The notes under the pieces were generated by a model. The model searched no databases. It was not told the DNA's origin and was given only the letters and a program-made list of their open reading frames with translations. From an uncultured Alcaligenaceae bacterium (lineage in GTDB: Bacteria > Pseudomonadota > Gammaproteobacteria > Burkholderiales > Burkholderiaceae_B), in assembly GCA_937897265.1 (NCBI GenBank), contig CALCPT010000238.1:1-6548 (forward strand): a stretch of 6,548 nucleotides of DNA, written 5' to 3'. The number at the start of each line of letters is the position of its first letter. Position 1 is the first letter of the stretch. This document shows positions 6,451 through 6,548 of the stretch, piece after piece. The position numbers and the translations under genes are program-made.

Positions 6451-6548
6451 TTAAGCCTGTGGTGCAGCCGGCGCGACCGGGGCGGCGGCAGGAAAGCGGA
6501 CAGTGGCATTGGCACTTTCTATGGTCGAGCCGGCAGCGGTACCAGGGC
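6451..6548 (-). CDS. C-terminal end of an unidentified minus-strand protein (5' part outside the window)
   Basis: An open frame enters from the right edge on the minus strand and ends at TAA (6451-6453), just before the shared terminator. The readable residues end in STIESANATVRFPAAAPVA followed by PAAPQA, an Ala/Pro-rich tail of a kind common at the ends of secreted or envelope proteins. The codons are GC-rich at third positions and the stop is correctly placed relative to the terminator, which supports a real gene. About 32 residues are too few for a family assignment. A slight likeness to the final beta strand of SIMPL-domain proteins was noted but is not reliable. Confidence 0.5.
   Translation of the reverse strand, partial: PGTAAGSTIESANATVRFPAAAPVAPAAPQA

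Noticed and set aside
1..6548. CRISPR arrays, insertion sequences, tRNA or rRNA genes, integrase sites
   Set aside because: No regularly spaced direct repeats, terminal inverted repeats, transposase motifs or structural RNA sequences were found by eye.

Overview
The window looks like a piece of a proteobacterial chromosome of roughly 50% GC, most likely betaproteobacterial (Burkholderiales-like). This placement is an inference from protein style: a homodimeric AceE-type E1, an exported Gram-negative choloylglycine hydrolase and a split ComDE-like decarboxylase. No marker gene fixes the taxon. The genes form two divergent blocks that share one control region near 2849-3010.

The minus-strand block reads leftward. 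It starts with an Lrp/AsnC-family regulator (2375-2848). An exported choloylglycine hydrolase/penicillin V acylase-family Ntn hydrolase follows after 47 nt (1233-2327). After a 153-nt gap come the two subunits of a thiamine diphosphate (TPP) decarboxylase related to sulfopyruvate/phosphonopyruvate decarboxylase: the PYR-domain subunit (531-1079) and the PP-domain subunit (1-475, C-terminus cut by the window edge).

The plus-strand block is a 917-residue homodimeric pyruvate dehydrogenase-type E1 (3011-5764). A PIN-domain protein starts four bases after its stop (5769-6380). A strong hairpin with an A tract before it and a T tract after it (6397-6438) ends this block, and probably also ends an opposing gene whose Ala/Pro-rich C-terminus lies at 6451-6548.

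The most distinctive non-coding signal is a 56-bp quasi-palindrome (2893-2948) between the Lrp-type regulator and the E1 gene. It has 6-bp plus 10-bp matching arms and can be read as three Lrp-like boxes spaced about two helical turns apart. With no E2 or E3 gene nearby, it suggests the E1 is a dedicated, Lrp-controlled 2-oxoacid dehydrogenase component, comparable to MdeB of the Pseudomonas putida mdeR-mdeA-mdeB methionine-degradation locus, rather than the housekeeping aceE. Two TPP-dependent 2-oxoacid enzymes, one amidase and one Lrp regulator would fit scavenging of an amino-acid-derived or N-acyl compound, but the substrate cannot be read from the sequence. The other unusual point is the PIN-domain ribonuclease-like gene, which is translationally coupled to the E1 and has no recognisable antitoxin.
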